Below, one piece after another: positions 1-9,249 of a DNA stretch of 64,000 nucleotides. How positions within the stretch are numbered: the stretch's first letter is position 1; each line of letters opens with the position of its first letter. The notes under the pieces were generated by a model, which worked only from the letters and a program-made list of their open reading frames with translations, was not told the origin of the DNA and searched no databases. Origin of the DNA: an uncultured Pelagibacteraceae bacterium (GTDB lineage Bacteria > Pseudomonadota > Alphaproteobacteria > Pelagibacterales > Pelagibacteraceae); contig CACBMB010000009.1 of the NCBI GenBank assembly GCA_902540275.1, positions 1-64,000 on the forward strand, written 5' to 3'. A program made the translations under genes and the position numbers.

Positions 1-2
1 TA

Positions 3-392
3 AGTCCTGGTTCATTTGTTGATATATCAATTAATAAAATTGCTAAAAAGAACAAAACTTTAATGAACAATAACGAGGTAGTTCTTAAAAAGCTTGGTCG
101 TATCAATAATTTTTATGAAAAAGATCAACAAAAACCCTCAGCTACGCTTGTTATATCAGGTGACATATTTAAGATATATTTTGATGAGAATGTTGATTTA
201 AATCTAATTAAGGAAAATTTACTTAAAAGACAGAACAAATATCAAGAAGAAATGGACAAGATATCACTACGACTATCTAATAAAGGATTTACTGATAGAG
301 CGCCAAAAAATATTGTTGAACAAGAAAAAACTAACTATAGTAATTTAAAAGATGATATCAAAAAAATATCATTAACGATTGAAAGTTTATAA
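3..392 (+). CDS. valS: Valyl-tRNA synthetase, C-terminal fragment (5' part lies outside the window)
   Basis: The frame of ORF 63..392 is open back to position 3 ([27 protein letters not shown]...). The C-terminal coiled coil with [33 protein letters not shown] is typical of the ValS tRNA-binding arm. Confidence 0.85.
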   Translation, partial: SPGSFVDISINKIAKKNKTLMNNNEVVLKKLGRINNFYEKDQQKPSATLVISGDIFKIYFDENVDLNLIKENLLKRQNKYQEEMDKISLRLSNKGFTDRAPKNIVEQEKTNYSNLKDDIKKISLTIESL

Positions 393-2110
393 TGCGGAAG
401 TTTGACAAGAAAAAATTACCAAGCAGGCATACATCTCTAGGAGCAGATAGAGCTCCACATAGATCTTTTTATTATGCAATGGGAGAAACAGAAAAGGATG
501 TTGCTAAACCTTTTGTTGGGGTTGTATCAACATGGAACGAGGCAGCTCCTTGTAATATAGCCTTAATGAGACAAGCTCAGTCGGTTAAAAAGGGTGTAAG
601 AGCATCAGGAGGAACTCCAAGAGAATTTTGTACTATTACTGTGACTGATGGTATTGCAATGGGACATGAAGGAATGAAATCTTCGTTAATCTCAAGAGAA
701 GTAATTGCAGATAGCGCCGAATTAACTGTAAGAGGTCATTGTTATGATGCATTAGTGGGTATCGCAGGTTGTGATAAATCTTTACCAGGTTTAATGATGT
801 CAATGGTACGATTAAATGTACCAAGTGTTTTTATTTATGGAGGATCAATACTTCCAGGAAAATATAAAGGTAAAGATGTAACTGTGGTAGATGTTTTTGA
901 AGCTGTTGGAAAACATTCTTCAGGTCAAATGTCAGCAAAAGAATTAAGAAAATTAGAATTAGTTGCATGTCCTACAGCTGGAGCTTGTGGAGGACAATTT
1001 ACAGCTAACACTATGGCGTGCGTTTCAGAAGCAATTGGTTTAGCATTACCTTATTCAGCAGGAACGCCTGCACCATATGAAGAAAGAGATAAATATGCTA
1101 AAGCAAGTGGTCGAATGGTGATGGAATTATTAGCAAAAAAAATTAAACCAAGAGATATCGTTACAAGAAAAGCATTAGAAAACGCTGCAACAATTGTTGC
1201 TGCAACAGGTGGTTCAACTAATGCAGCATTACATTTACCAGCAATTGCAAATGAAGCTGGAATAAAATTTGATTTAATGGATGTCGCAAAAATATTTAAA
1301 AGAACTCCTTATCTTGCCGATTTAAAACCTGGTGGAAAATATGTTGCAAAAGATATGTGGTTGGCAGGTGGAGTACCTATGCTTTTAAAAACTCTTTATG
1401 ATGGTGGTTACATTCATGGTGACTGTATGACAGTGACTGGTAAAACAATGAAAGAAAATTTAAGGGGAATTAAATTTAATCCAAAACAAAAAGTTTTAAG
1501 AGCTTATAACAGACCATTATCTCCAGATGGAGGTGTTGTAGGATTAAAAGGTAATTTAGCTCCAGAAGGTGGGATTGTTAAAATTGCTGGTCTCAAAAAA
1601 TTACAATTTACTGGAAAAGCAAGATGCTTTGATAATGAAGAAAGTGCAATGAAAGCTGTTCAAAGTAGAAAATATAAAGATGGGGATGTAATCATTATTA
1701 GATATGAAGGTCCTGTAGGTGGTCCTGGTATGAGAGAAATGCTTTCAACAACTGGTGCAATTTACGGACAAGGTAAAGGAGAAAAAGTAGCTTTAATTAC
1801 TGATGGAAGATTTTCAGGAGCAACAAGAGGGTTTTGTGTAGGTCACGTTGGACCAGAAGCTGCATTAGGAGGACCAATTGCTTTATTACGTAATGGAGAT
1901 GTAATTGATATTGATGCTAAAAAAGGAACAATTAATGTTCGGTTGACTAGAGCACAATTAGCTTCAAGAAAAAGAAAATGGAAGGCTAGAAAATCTGATT
2001 TTGGATCAGGAACACTTTGGAAATATGCACAAACTGTTGGACCAGCATATTTAGGGGCACCAACCCATCCTGGTAAGAAAAAAGAAGTTAAGGATTACTC
2101 AAAAATTTGA
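392..2110 (+). CDS. ilvD: Dihydroxy-acid dehydratase
   Basis: Full-length IlvD/Edd family protein; [24 protein letters not shown] and [19 protein letters not shown] motifs. Confidence 0.97.
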   Translation: MRKFDKKKLPSRHTSLGADRAPHRSFYYAMGETEKDVAKPFVGVVSTWNEAAPCNIALMRQAQSVKKGVRASGGTPREFCTITVTDGIAMGHEGMKSSLISREVIADSAELTVRGHCYDALVGIAGCDKSLPGLMMSMVRLNVPSVFIYGGSILPGKYKGKDVTVVDVFEAVGKHSSGQMSAKELRKLELVACPTAGACGGQFTANTMACVSEAIGLALPYSAGTPAPYEERDKYAKASGRMVMELLAKKIKPRDIVTRKALENAATIVAATGGSTNAALHLPAIANEAGIKFDLMDVAKIFKRTPYLADLKPGGKYVAKDMWLAGGVPMLLKTLYDGGYIHGDCMTVTGKTMKENLRGIKFNPKQKVLRAYNRPLSPDGGVVGLKGNLAPEGGIVKIAGLKKLQFTGKARCFDNEESAMKAVQSRKYKDGDVIIIRYEGPVGGPGMREMLSTTGAIYGQGKGEKVALITDGRFSGATRGFCVGHVGPEAALGGPIALLRNGDVIDIDAKKGTINVRLTRAQLASRKRKWKARKSDFGSGTLWKYAQTVGPAYLGAPTHPGKKKEVKDYSKI

Positions 2111-3300
2111 TGAAAATTCGCCCAGTTATTTTATGTGGTGGAGCGGGAACAAGACTTTGGCCTAATGCTAAAAAACACCAAGCTAAACAATTTATAGATT
2201 TCGGTAATTGGACTTTATTAGGCAAAACCCTTGAGAGAGTTAAAGCATCAATATTTGATACACCAGTTATAAGTACAAACGTAAAATATTTAAGACAAGT
2301 TAAACTACATCTAAAGAAACACAAAATAAGAAAATTTAAGATAGTTTTAGAACCTGCTAAAAGAAATACAGCACCCGCTATATTAAGCACGGCATTAATA
2401 AAGGATATACCTAATGAACAACCTTTAATGTTTTTGGCTGCTGATCATTTGATAGAAAAAGTTGGTTTATTCAATAAAGCTATTAAAAAAAATCAAAAGA
2501 AACTCACTCATAATAATATCTTTATATTTGGAATTAAACCCACAATGGCCTCTAGTGAATTTGGTTATTTTTTAACAAAAAATAATAAAGTCTCTAGATT
2601 TGTAGAAAAACCTAAAGAAGCTAGAGCTAAACAAATAATTAGTAAAAAAGGTTATTGGAATTCTGGAATGTTTTATTTGAGAAAAGACTCAATAATAAAT
2701 AATTTTAAGAAATACCAACCAAATATTTATCGAAATTGTAATAAAGCAGTATTAAAAGCAAAATATAAAAGTAATGTATATTATTTAAACAAACAATCTT
2801 TCACAAAAGCAAAAGCCAAGTCTTTTGACTATGCAATATTAGAAAAAACCAAAGATATAAATGCTATCAAATTAGATATTCCTTGGTCTGATTTAGGATC
2901 TTGGAAAGAAATCTGTAAGATGTACGGACGAAATAAAAGACATTATTTTAAAAAGAAGAATGTATTCCACAGACCTTGGGGTAGTTATGTAAATCTATTT
3001 AATGGTAAGGAATTCTTAATTAAAGAATTATATGTAAAACCAAAAGGTATATTAAGTCTTCAAAAACATCATCATAGAGCTGAACATTGGGTAGTTACTC
3101 ATGGTGAACCTAAAATTACTTTAAATAAGAAATATTTCACTATGAAACCTGATGAAACTATTTTTATTCCACTAGGTGCAATCCATAGAATAGAAAATCC
3201 CTATAAAAAACCAGTTAAAATAATTGAAGCTCAAGTAGGCTCGATTTTAAAAGAAACAGATATAGTGAGATATCAAGATATTTATGGCAGAGTAAAATAA
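2110..3300 (+). CDS. manC: Mannose-1-phosphate guanylyltransferase / mannose-6-phosphate isomerase (type II, C-terminal cupin)
   Basis: GGAGTRLWP nucleotidyltransferase motif; FVEKP; C-terminal RPWGSY...LSLQKHHHRAEHWVVTHG cupin. ATG at 2110 preferred over TTG at 2107. Confidence 0.92.
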   Translation: MKIRPVILCGGAGTRLWPNAKKHQAKQFIDFGNWTLLGKTLERVKASIFDTPVISTNVKYLRQVKLHLKKHKIRKFKIVLEPAKRNTAPAILSTALIKDIPNEQPLMFLAADHLIEKVGLFNKAIKKNQKKLTHNNIFIFGIKPTMASSEFGYFLTKNNKVSRFVEKPKEARAKQIISKKGYWNSGMFYLRKDSIINNFKKYQPNIYRNCNKAVLKAKYKSNVYYLNKQSFTKAKAKSFDYAILEKTKDINAIKLDIPWSDLGSWKEICKMYGRNKRHYFKKKNVFHRPWGSYVNLFNGKEFLIKELYVKPKGILSLQKHHHRAEHWVVTHGEPKITLNKKYFTMKPDETIFIPLGAIHRIENPYKKPVKIIEAQVGSILKETDIVRYQDIYGRVK

Positions 3301-4185
3301 TTATTTTACAAGAAAATTCACTTTTTTATTTGATAGATTTAAATGAATTTTTTTATATGAACCAAAATTATCTCCATCAATTTGAACAGGTATCAAATCA
3401 TTTCCATCAATAGTAATGTTTTGTGAATAAGTAGTAATAACATTTTTATTTTTACTTAAATCACCATTAAGAATTATTAAAAATATAGAATATAATAAAT
3501 TGATCCTAGTTAAATCCTTAAATATATATGTGACTATTTTATTTTCAAAAATATTTGTTTTATTTATTTTATGATGTCCAGCGTAATATTTGGTATTTGA
3601 GGATAATATCCAGTCTGCTTGATAAAATTGTCCATCAAAAGTAACATTTAATTTTTTATTATTCATAAATAAGAAATATTGAAAACCCTTGATACCAAAT
3701 ATCACTTTTCCAAGAATTTTTTTAATTTTTGAATTAATTGAATGAACAATTTTTGCATCCCACCCTATACCAGCCATTAAAAAGAAATAATTCTCGTTAA
3801 TTTTTACAAGATTAGAGGATTTATAATTATTAGAAATCAATACATTGACTATATCATCAATCTTTTTATTCATTGATAATTCAGCTTGCAGTAAATTTGC
3901 AGTCCCAGCAGGTATATAGCCTATAGCAAAATCGTCTTTAAAATTAAAATCATTCTTTATTAATTCATTAATTGCAAAAGAAACAGATCCATCTCCACCA
4001 GCAACTATTAATCGATCATAATTTTTTTGATTAAAGTTTTTAAAAATTTTCTTAGCTTGATTTATTGTTTTGGTCTCAAAGTATTCTACTGAATTATTTT
4101 CTTTTAACTTAGATAAAACCCTATTTATGAATTTTGATTTTCTTCCAGAGGAAGAGTTTTGATTGTAAATTAAACAATACAACAT
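3301..4185 (-). CDS. Diacylglycerol kinase catalytic-domain lipid kinase
   Basis: DGK_cat motifs VAGGDGSVSFAIN, GYIPAGTANLLQAEL and GIGWDAKIV. Confidence 0.85.
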   Translation of the reverse strand: MLYCLIYNQNSSSGRKSKFINRVLSKLKENNSVEYFETKTINQAKKIFKNFNQKNYDRLIVAGGDGSVSFAINELIKNDFNFKDDFAIGYIPAGTANLLQAELSMNKKIDDIVNVLISNNYKSSNLVKINENYFFLMAGIGWDAKIVHSINSKIKKILGKVIFGIKGFQYFLFMNNKKLNVTFDGQFYQADWILSSNTKYYAGHHKINKTNIFENKIVTYIFKDLTRINLLYSIFLIILNGDLSKNKNVITTYSQNITIDGNDLIPVQIDGDNFGSYKKIHLNLSNKKVNFLVK

Positions 4186-4204
4186 AATTAATCCTTAAAA
4201 AATT

Positions 4205-4222
4205 TTTAACAAATTTGTAACA
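4205..4222. promoter_or_regulatory. Putative Pho box (TTTAACA-aatt-TGTAACA) between the DGK-like and PlcP-like genes
   Basis: Two 7-mers repeated at 11-nt spacing, the geometry of PhoB sites, in a divergent intergenic region. Same motif seen upstream of pstS. Confidence 0.55.
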
Positions 4223-4283
4223 TTTAAATGAAATAAGAAATACATGATTCGTGTTACAGTTGTATTAAAATTTAGGTCTTTAA

Positions 4284-5096
4284 ATGCCTAACATACTTAA
4301 ATACAAAAGCATTTTTATTTCTGATGTGCATTTGGGTACCAAGGGTTGTCAGGCGAAAAAACTTTTAGAGTTTTTTAAAAACTCAAGATCTGAAAATCTT
4401 TATCTTGTAGGAGACATTATAGATGTCTGGGAAATGCAAAAAAGTTTTTTTTGGCCTCAAGAACATAATGATGTAATCCAAAAAATTTTAAGAAAAGCAA
4501 GACATGGCACAAAAGTTTTCTATATTATGGGCAACCATGATGAAATATTAAGAAAATTTATTCCAATGAATTTTGGTGACATCCATATGGTTAATAGAGT
4601 TATTCATGAGACAAATGCTGGAAAAAAATATGTTGTTGTTCATGGTGATGCTTGGGATGGTGTTATGAAACATGCTAAATGGCTATCTAAACTTGGATCA
4701 ATAGCTTACAATTTATTGTTACAAATAAATGTAATAATTAATTTCTTTAGAAGGTTGAGAGGAAAAGAATATTGGTCTCTTGCAAAATATTTAAAATATA
4801 AGGTTAAGAACGCCGTCAAATATATTGGTGAATATGAAAAAACACTCTCAGATTATGCAAAAAGAAAAAAATTTGATGGAATAATTTGTGGCCATATCCA
4901 TCATGCTGAGGATAGAGACTTTAATGGGGTCAATTATTTAAATTGTGGAGACTGGGTTGAATCTTGTACCGCATTAGCCGAAAATTATGATGGTAGTTTT
5001 GAAATATTATATTGGGACAAAATAAGAGAACAATATTTAGACGATAAAGAAATAATTAAATCAATTAAAACTGAAGAATTAAAAAAAGCTTCATAA
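4284..5096 (+). CDS. Calcineurin-like metallophosphoesterase, PlcP-like phospholipase C (UDP-2,3-diacylglucosamine diphosphatase superfamily)
   Basis: ISDVHLG, GDIID, GNHDE, VHGD and CGHIHHAE metallophosphoesterase motifs; followed 3 nt later by a family 1 glycosyltransferase. Confidence 0.8.
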   Translation: MPNILKYKSIFISDVHLGTKGCQAKKLLEFFKNSRSENLYLVGDIIDVWEMQKSFFWPQEHNDVIQKILRKARHGTKVFYIMGNHDEILRKFIPMNFGDIHMVNRVIHETNAGKKYVVVHGDAWDGVMKHAKWLSKLGSIAYNLLLQINVIINFFRRLRGKEYWSLAKYLKYKVKNAVKYIGEYEKTLSDYAKRKKFDGIICGHIHHAEDRDFNGVNYLNCGDWVESCTALAENYDGSFEILYWDKIREQYLDDKEIIKSIKTEELKKAS

Positions 5097-5099
5097 TTA

Positions 5100-6107
5100 A
5101 TGAAAATTTTAATTGCTACAGATGCATATTTTCCACAAGTAAATGGTGTCGTAAGAACCTTACATGAAACAGGTAATGTATTAAAAGAACAAGGTCATAG
5201 AATAGAATATATTACACCTGACTTATTTTTTACTTTTCCGATGCCGAAATATAATGAAATTAAGTTGTCTATAAATGTATGGCCAAGAGTTGGTAATTTA
5301 ATAAAGAAAATCAATCCAGATGCAATTCATATCGCTACCGAAGGCCCGATAGGCACTATGGCAAGAAGATATTGTTTAAAAAATAATCTAAAGTTTACTA
5401 CGAGTTTCCATACAAGATTTGATAAATATCTAAAACTTTACTTTCCTATTATACCAGCAAAATGGGCTGAAAAATTCTTAGCAAATTTTCATAATAAGGC
5501 TGAGAGAATCTTAGTAACAACAGAATCTATGAGAAAAGAATTAATCGATATAGGTATAGATAATAATAAAATGATTACTTGGACAAGAGGAGGCAATCAT
5601 GGACCTTTTAAGAGTCCGAAAAAAATTGATTTACCACATAAAAGACCGATTTGGATTTATGTTGGAAGAGTTGCAGTTGAAAAAAACATAAGAGCTTTTT
5701 TAGAATGTGATTTAGAGGGTACAAAAATGATAATAGGAAAGGGACCTGATTTAAAAAAATTAAAAAAAGAATTTCCTAAAGATATTTTTTTAGGAGAAAA
5801 AACAAACGGTGAATTAGCGTCTCATTTTGCATCTTCCGATGTTTTTGTATTTCCAAGTAAAACAGATACATTTGGAATTGTAGTTTGTGAGTCTTTAAAT
5901 TGTGGAACACCTGTAGCTGCTTATCCTGTTCCAGGTCCTAAAGATATATTTGAGGGTTCCAAAATAAATTGTTTAGATAATGATCTTAAAGTTTCAGCTC
6001 ATAAAGCTTTGAAAGTTAATAGAAATGATTGTCTTGAATTTGCAAAAAAATTCACTTGGGAAGAAACAGCAAAAATATTTTTTAACAATATTTCACCAAA
6101 TCATTAG
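5100..6107 (+). CDS. Family 1/4 glycosyltransferase, candidate diacylglycerol glycosyltransferase (Agt-like)
   Basis: N-terminal TDAYFPQVNGVVRTL, IYVGRVAVEKN, FPSKTDTFGIVVCESLNCGTPVAAY; operonic with the PlcP-like gene. Confidence 0.82.
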   Translation: MKILIATDAYFPQVNGVVRTLHETGNVLKEQGHRIEYITPDLFFTFPMPKYNEIKLSINVWPRVGNLIKKINPDAIHIATEGPIGTMARRYCLKNNLKFTTSFHTRFDKYLKLYFPIIPAKWAEKFLANFHNKAERILVTTESMRKELIDIGIDNNKMITWTRGGNHGPFKSPKKIDLPHKRPIWIYVGRVAVEKNIRAFLECDLEGTKMIIGKGPDLKKLKKEFPKDIFLGEKTNGELASHFASSDVFVFPSKTDTFGIVVCESLNCGTPVAAYPVPGPKDIFEGSKINCLDNDLKVSAHKALKVNRNDCLEFAKKFTWEETAKIFFNNISPNH

Positions 6108-6172
6108 TTAATTTTTCCTTAATTCATTTGCATTAAAAAGTGTAATGATGCAAAATTAAGCCATCTAAATTT

Positions 6173-7318
6173 ATGGAATATTTCGTCATTCTACTTATAG
6201 TTGTGATAGTTTATCTTCTCTATTTACTTAATCAAAAAAAAAATAAATCAATAAATACCGCTACAATAGTTAATAAAAGAGAAGAAAAAACAAAAAGAGT
6301 AATTATTGATGAGCTTGAAGATCAATTTTTTGCATTAAATAAATTTAACATAATTAAATATGCTAATCCAAGTGCATTAAAAAGATTTGGAAGTAATTTA
6401 ATTGATAAAAACATATCTTCTATAATTCGAAAACCAGAATTAATAGAAAATATTGAAAAAGCTATCGTAGAAAATAAAACAAAAAATATCGATGTTGAAA
6501 TAGACCTCCCATCATATCAATTCTATAAAATTTATATTATTCCTGGCCCAACTCATTTGTTTACTGAACCAGACTCCGTTGTGTTATTTTTAAAAGATTT
6601 TACTGAAATTACAAAAGCACAAAAATTTAAAACTGATTTTGTAGCAAATGTAAGCCATGAATTAAGAACACCTTTAATGGCAATCAAAGGATCACTAGAA
6701 ACAATTGAGGGCCCAGCGTCTGATGATGAAAAGGCTAAAAAAAAATTTATGAAAATAATGACTGATCAATCAAATAGAATGGAAAATTTAATTAATGATC
6801 TTTTAATACTCACAAGAATTGAATTAGAAGAACACATAAGGCCAAACTCTTTAGTTGATATAAATGATCTTTTCAAAACAATCATCAGTAATTTTGAGAT
6901 TATTTTAAAAAGAAAGAAATTAAATATTAATTTATCTCTCGCCAATCCAACAGTTGTTATTGGAGATGAAAAAAAATTACAAACTGTTTTTTCTAATCTT
7001 TTAGATAATGCAATTAAGTATTCAAAGGAAAATAAGTCTATTTTTATATCAAGCAAAATTAGCGATGGTAAATTGTTAGAAAAAAATTTTATGATCAGTA
7101 TTAAAGACGAAGGTGTTGGCATTCCTCAAAGATATATTTCTAGAATTACAGAAAGATTTTTTAGGGTAGATCTTGAACAAAGTAACAAGGTTGGTGGAAC
7201 CGGTTTAGGATTAGCTATTGTTAAACATATAGTTACTCAACATCGTGGACACTATGAGATTCTAAGTGAGGAAAACCAAGGAACTGAAATTCAAATTTAT
7301 TTACCAGCGAAAACTTAA
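6173..7318 (+). CDS. phoR: Phosphate regulon sensor histidine kinase
   Basis: N-terminal TM segment; H-box FVANVSHELRTPL; N and G boxes (LLDNAIKYS, DEGVGIP, GGTGLGLAIVKHI); upstream of pstS. Confidence 0.9.
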   Translation: MEYFVILLIVVIVYLLYLLNQKKNKSINTATIVNKREEKTKRVIIDELEDQFFALNKFNIIKYANPSALKRFGSNLIDKNISSIIRKPELIENIEKAIVENKTKNIDVEIDLPSYQFYKIYIIPGPTHLFTEPDSVVLFLKDFTEITKAQKFKTDFVANVSHELRTPLMAIKGSLETIEGPASDDEKAKKKFMKIMTDQSNRMENLINDLLILTRIELEEHIRPNSLVDINDLFKTIISNFEIILKRKKLNINLSLANPTVVIGDEKKLQTVFSNLLDNAIKYSKENKSIFISSKISDGKLLEKNFMISIKDEGVGIPQRYISRITERFFRVDLEQSNKVGGTGLGLAIVKHIVTQHRGHYEILSEENQGTEIQIYLPAKT

Positions 7319-7408
7319 ATTTAAAAAATATTATATTGTAATAGTTTTAGAAGGTTTTTTTAACAATTCTTTACTTGATTAATGTTAATCTTTTAATTAA
7401 TTTTTTAT

Positions 7409-8017
7409 ATGGTTAAAATATTCAAAAATATTTTGATTTTTGCTTTTTTATTAAGCTCTATAACAACAAGTGTTTTTTCTAAAGATATCACAACATTATT
7501 AAGAAATCAGCAACTTACAGTTTTTGATATTGGAATTTTTAGATTAGAGGCAGATTTGAAAACTTCATATCCTTCTATTAAAGATCATTTAGAAGTTACT
7601 GAAGCTGAATTTTATACAGACGTAGTTACCTCGTATTCTAAAAATTCAATTGATTTAATTGTTTCTGTTCCTATGAATAGAAATCTCAAGAAGGAAAATT
7701 ATTTTTCAGATTCTTTTAGATGTAGGAATATTTTTAATTCTGTAAGAGATTTTTTATTGAGGAATGAAAATTTGAGTAATTATAGATATACTATGGCTAC
7801 AAGCTATTTAACCTCTATATTTTCAACCCCAAGTTCATGGCCAAGCTGGAGATATGATGAAGAAATTAGAGAGGAATTAGTAAACTTAGTAAAACTAGAA
7901 ATAACTTTACGTCCAACCAAAGAACTAGCTCTTAATGAACAGGTAAACCCTGTTTCATGTATTGGTGGCTTAGAAACTGATATTGATCAAATAATTATAT
8001 CAAAAAAATACAACTAA
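7409..8017 (+). CDS. Uncharacterised exported protein in the pho/pst cluster
   Basis: 202-aa ORF with a signal-peptide-like N-terminus (ILIFAFLLSSITTSVFSKD); flanked by phoR and pstS; family not recognised. Confidence 0.75.
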   Translation: MVKIFKNILIFAFLLSSITTSVFSKDITTLLRNQQLTVFDIGIFRLEADLKTSYPSIKDHLEVTEAEFYTDVVTSYSKNSIDLIVSVPMNRNLKKENYFSDSFRCRNIFNSVRDFLLRNENLSNYRYTMATSYLTSIFSTPSSWPSWRYDEEIREELVNLVKLEITLRPTKELALNEQVNPVSCIGGLETDIDQIIISKKYN

Positions 8018-8028
8018 AAAGTTACCTT

Positions 8029-8057
8029 TTTAACAAAAGTGTAACAATTCTGTAATA
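8029..8057 (+). promoter_or_regulatory. Putative triple Pho-box repeat upstream of pstS
   Basis: TTTAACA-aaag-TGTAACA-attc-TGTAATA: three 7-mers at exact 11-nt periodicity, followed by an AT-rich -10-like region around 8070. Confidence 0.7.
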
Positions 8058-8126
8058 TTAAAGATTCAATAAATTTATACGAGTCAATCATCTTTTAATT
8101 AATAAATAACGAAAGGATTAAAGATA

Positions 8127-9158
8127 ATGAAAAAACTAACTATAGTAATTGCTTCTTTAGTTGCACTTTCAATTGCAACTGTTGCTCAAGCAAGAGATCA
8201 AATTAAGATAGTTGGTTCTTCTACAGTATTCCCTTATGCAACAGTTGTTGCTGAAAGATTTGGTGGTTCAGGATTTAAAACTCCTGTAATCGAGTCTACT
8301 GGTACTGGTGGTGGAGCTAAACTATTCTGTGCTGGTGTAGGTGAACAACATCCAGATATTACAAATGCATCAAGAGCTATGAAAGATAAAGAAAAAGCTC
8401 TATGTAAGAAAAATGGTGTTAATGATATCGTTGAGATCGTAATTGGTAACGATGGTATTACATTAGCTTACAGCAAAGATGCAAAACCAGTAAACTTTAC
8501 TAAAGAACAATTATATTTAGCACTTGCTGCTCATACAGTTGTTGATGGTAAATTAGTTCCAAATATTTATAAAACTTGGGACCAAATTGACCCTAGCTTA
8601 CCAAAACAAAAAATTTCAGTGATGATCCCACCAGGAACATCAGGAACTAGAGATGCTTGGAATTCTTTAGTAATGAAAAAAGGTATGACTAAAGAAGCTA
8701 AAGCTCTTTATAAAGCTGGTTTTGAAGCTGGAAATAAAAAATACAAAAAACCTCAAAAACTTTACAGAGAAGATGGTGCTGCTATTGAAGTTGGAGAAAA
8801 CGATAGTTTAATCATCCAAAAGTTAACTCAAGATAAAGAAATGTTTGGTTTCTTTGGTTTCAGTTATTTCTTAGCTGCAAAAGATAAATTGCAAGCAGCA
8901 AGTATTGATGGTGGACAACCGTCATTAAAGTCTATTCAAGACTACAGTTATGCTGTTGCTAGACCTTTATTCTTCTACGTGAAAAAAGCACACGTTGGAG
9001 TAATTCCAGGCTTACATGAGTTTGTGAAAGAATTCACAACTAAGAAAGCTATTGGAAAAGGTGGTTACTTAGCAGACATTGGTTTAGTGCCATTAGACTC
9101 TAAGTTGTATAAAACAACTAGAACTAATGCTACGAAGCTAGTTGCTATGGGTAATTAA
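8127..9158 (+). CDS. pstS: Phosphate ABC transporter substrate-binding protein
   Basis: Signal peptide; IKIVGSSTVFPYA, ESTGTGGGAKLFCAG and PPGTSGTRDAW motifs. Confidence 0.97.
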   Translation: MKKLTIVIASLVALSIATVAQARDQIKIVGSSTVFPYATVVAERFGGSGFKTPVIESTGTGGGAKLFCAGVGEQHPDITNASRAMKDKEKALCKKNGVNDIVEIVIGNDGITLAYSKDAKPVNFTKEQLYLALAAHTVVDGKLVPNIYKTWDQIDPSLPKQKISVMIPPGTSGTRDAWNSLVMKKGMTKEAKALYKAGFEAGNKKYKKPQKLYREDGAAIEVGENDSLIIQKLTQDKEMFGFFGFSYFLAAKDKLQAASIDGGQPSLKSIQDYSYAVARPLFFYVKKAHVGVIPGLHEFVKEFTTKKAIGKGGYLADIGLVPLDSKLYKTTRTNATKLVAMGN

Positions 9159-9182
9159 TTATTCCTCAGTTAACAAATGATT

Positions 9183-9214
9183 AAAAAGGGGGTCTTTTTA
9201 GACCCCTTTTTTTT
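9183..9214 (+). terminator. Rho-independent terminator after pstS (probable read-through attenuator before pstC)
   Basis: AAAAGGGGGTC-TTTTTA-GACCCCTTTTTTTT: strong stem followed by a T tract, within the pst operon. Confidence 0.88.
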
Positions 9215-9249
9215 AAAAAAAGAGTAAAGTCCTCACTTAAGGAGATTCT

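Noticed and set aside
636-824. 62-aa minus-strand ORF
   Set aside because: Antisense inside ilvD; low-complexity translation; no supporting signals.
2088-2390. 100-aa minus-strand ORF
   Set aside because: Antisense to ilvD end and manC, which are confidently coding.
6766-7122. 118-aa minus-strand ORF
   Set aside because: Antisense to the phoR kinase domain.
7359-7376. Pho-box-like repeat TTTAACA-attc-TTTACTT upstream of the unknown exported protein
   Set aside because: Second half diverges from the consensus; in such AT-rich DNA it is too weak to call as a separate regulatory feature.
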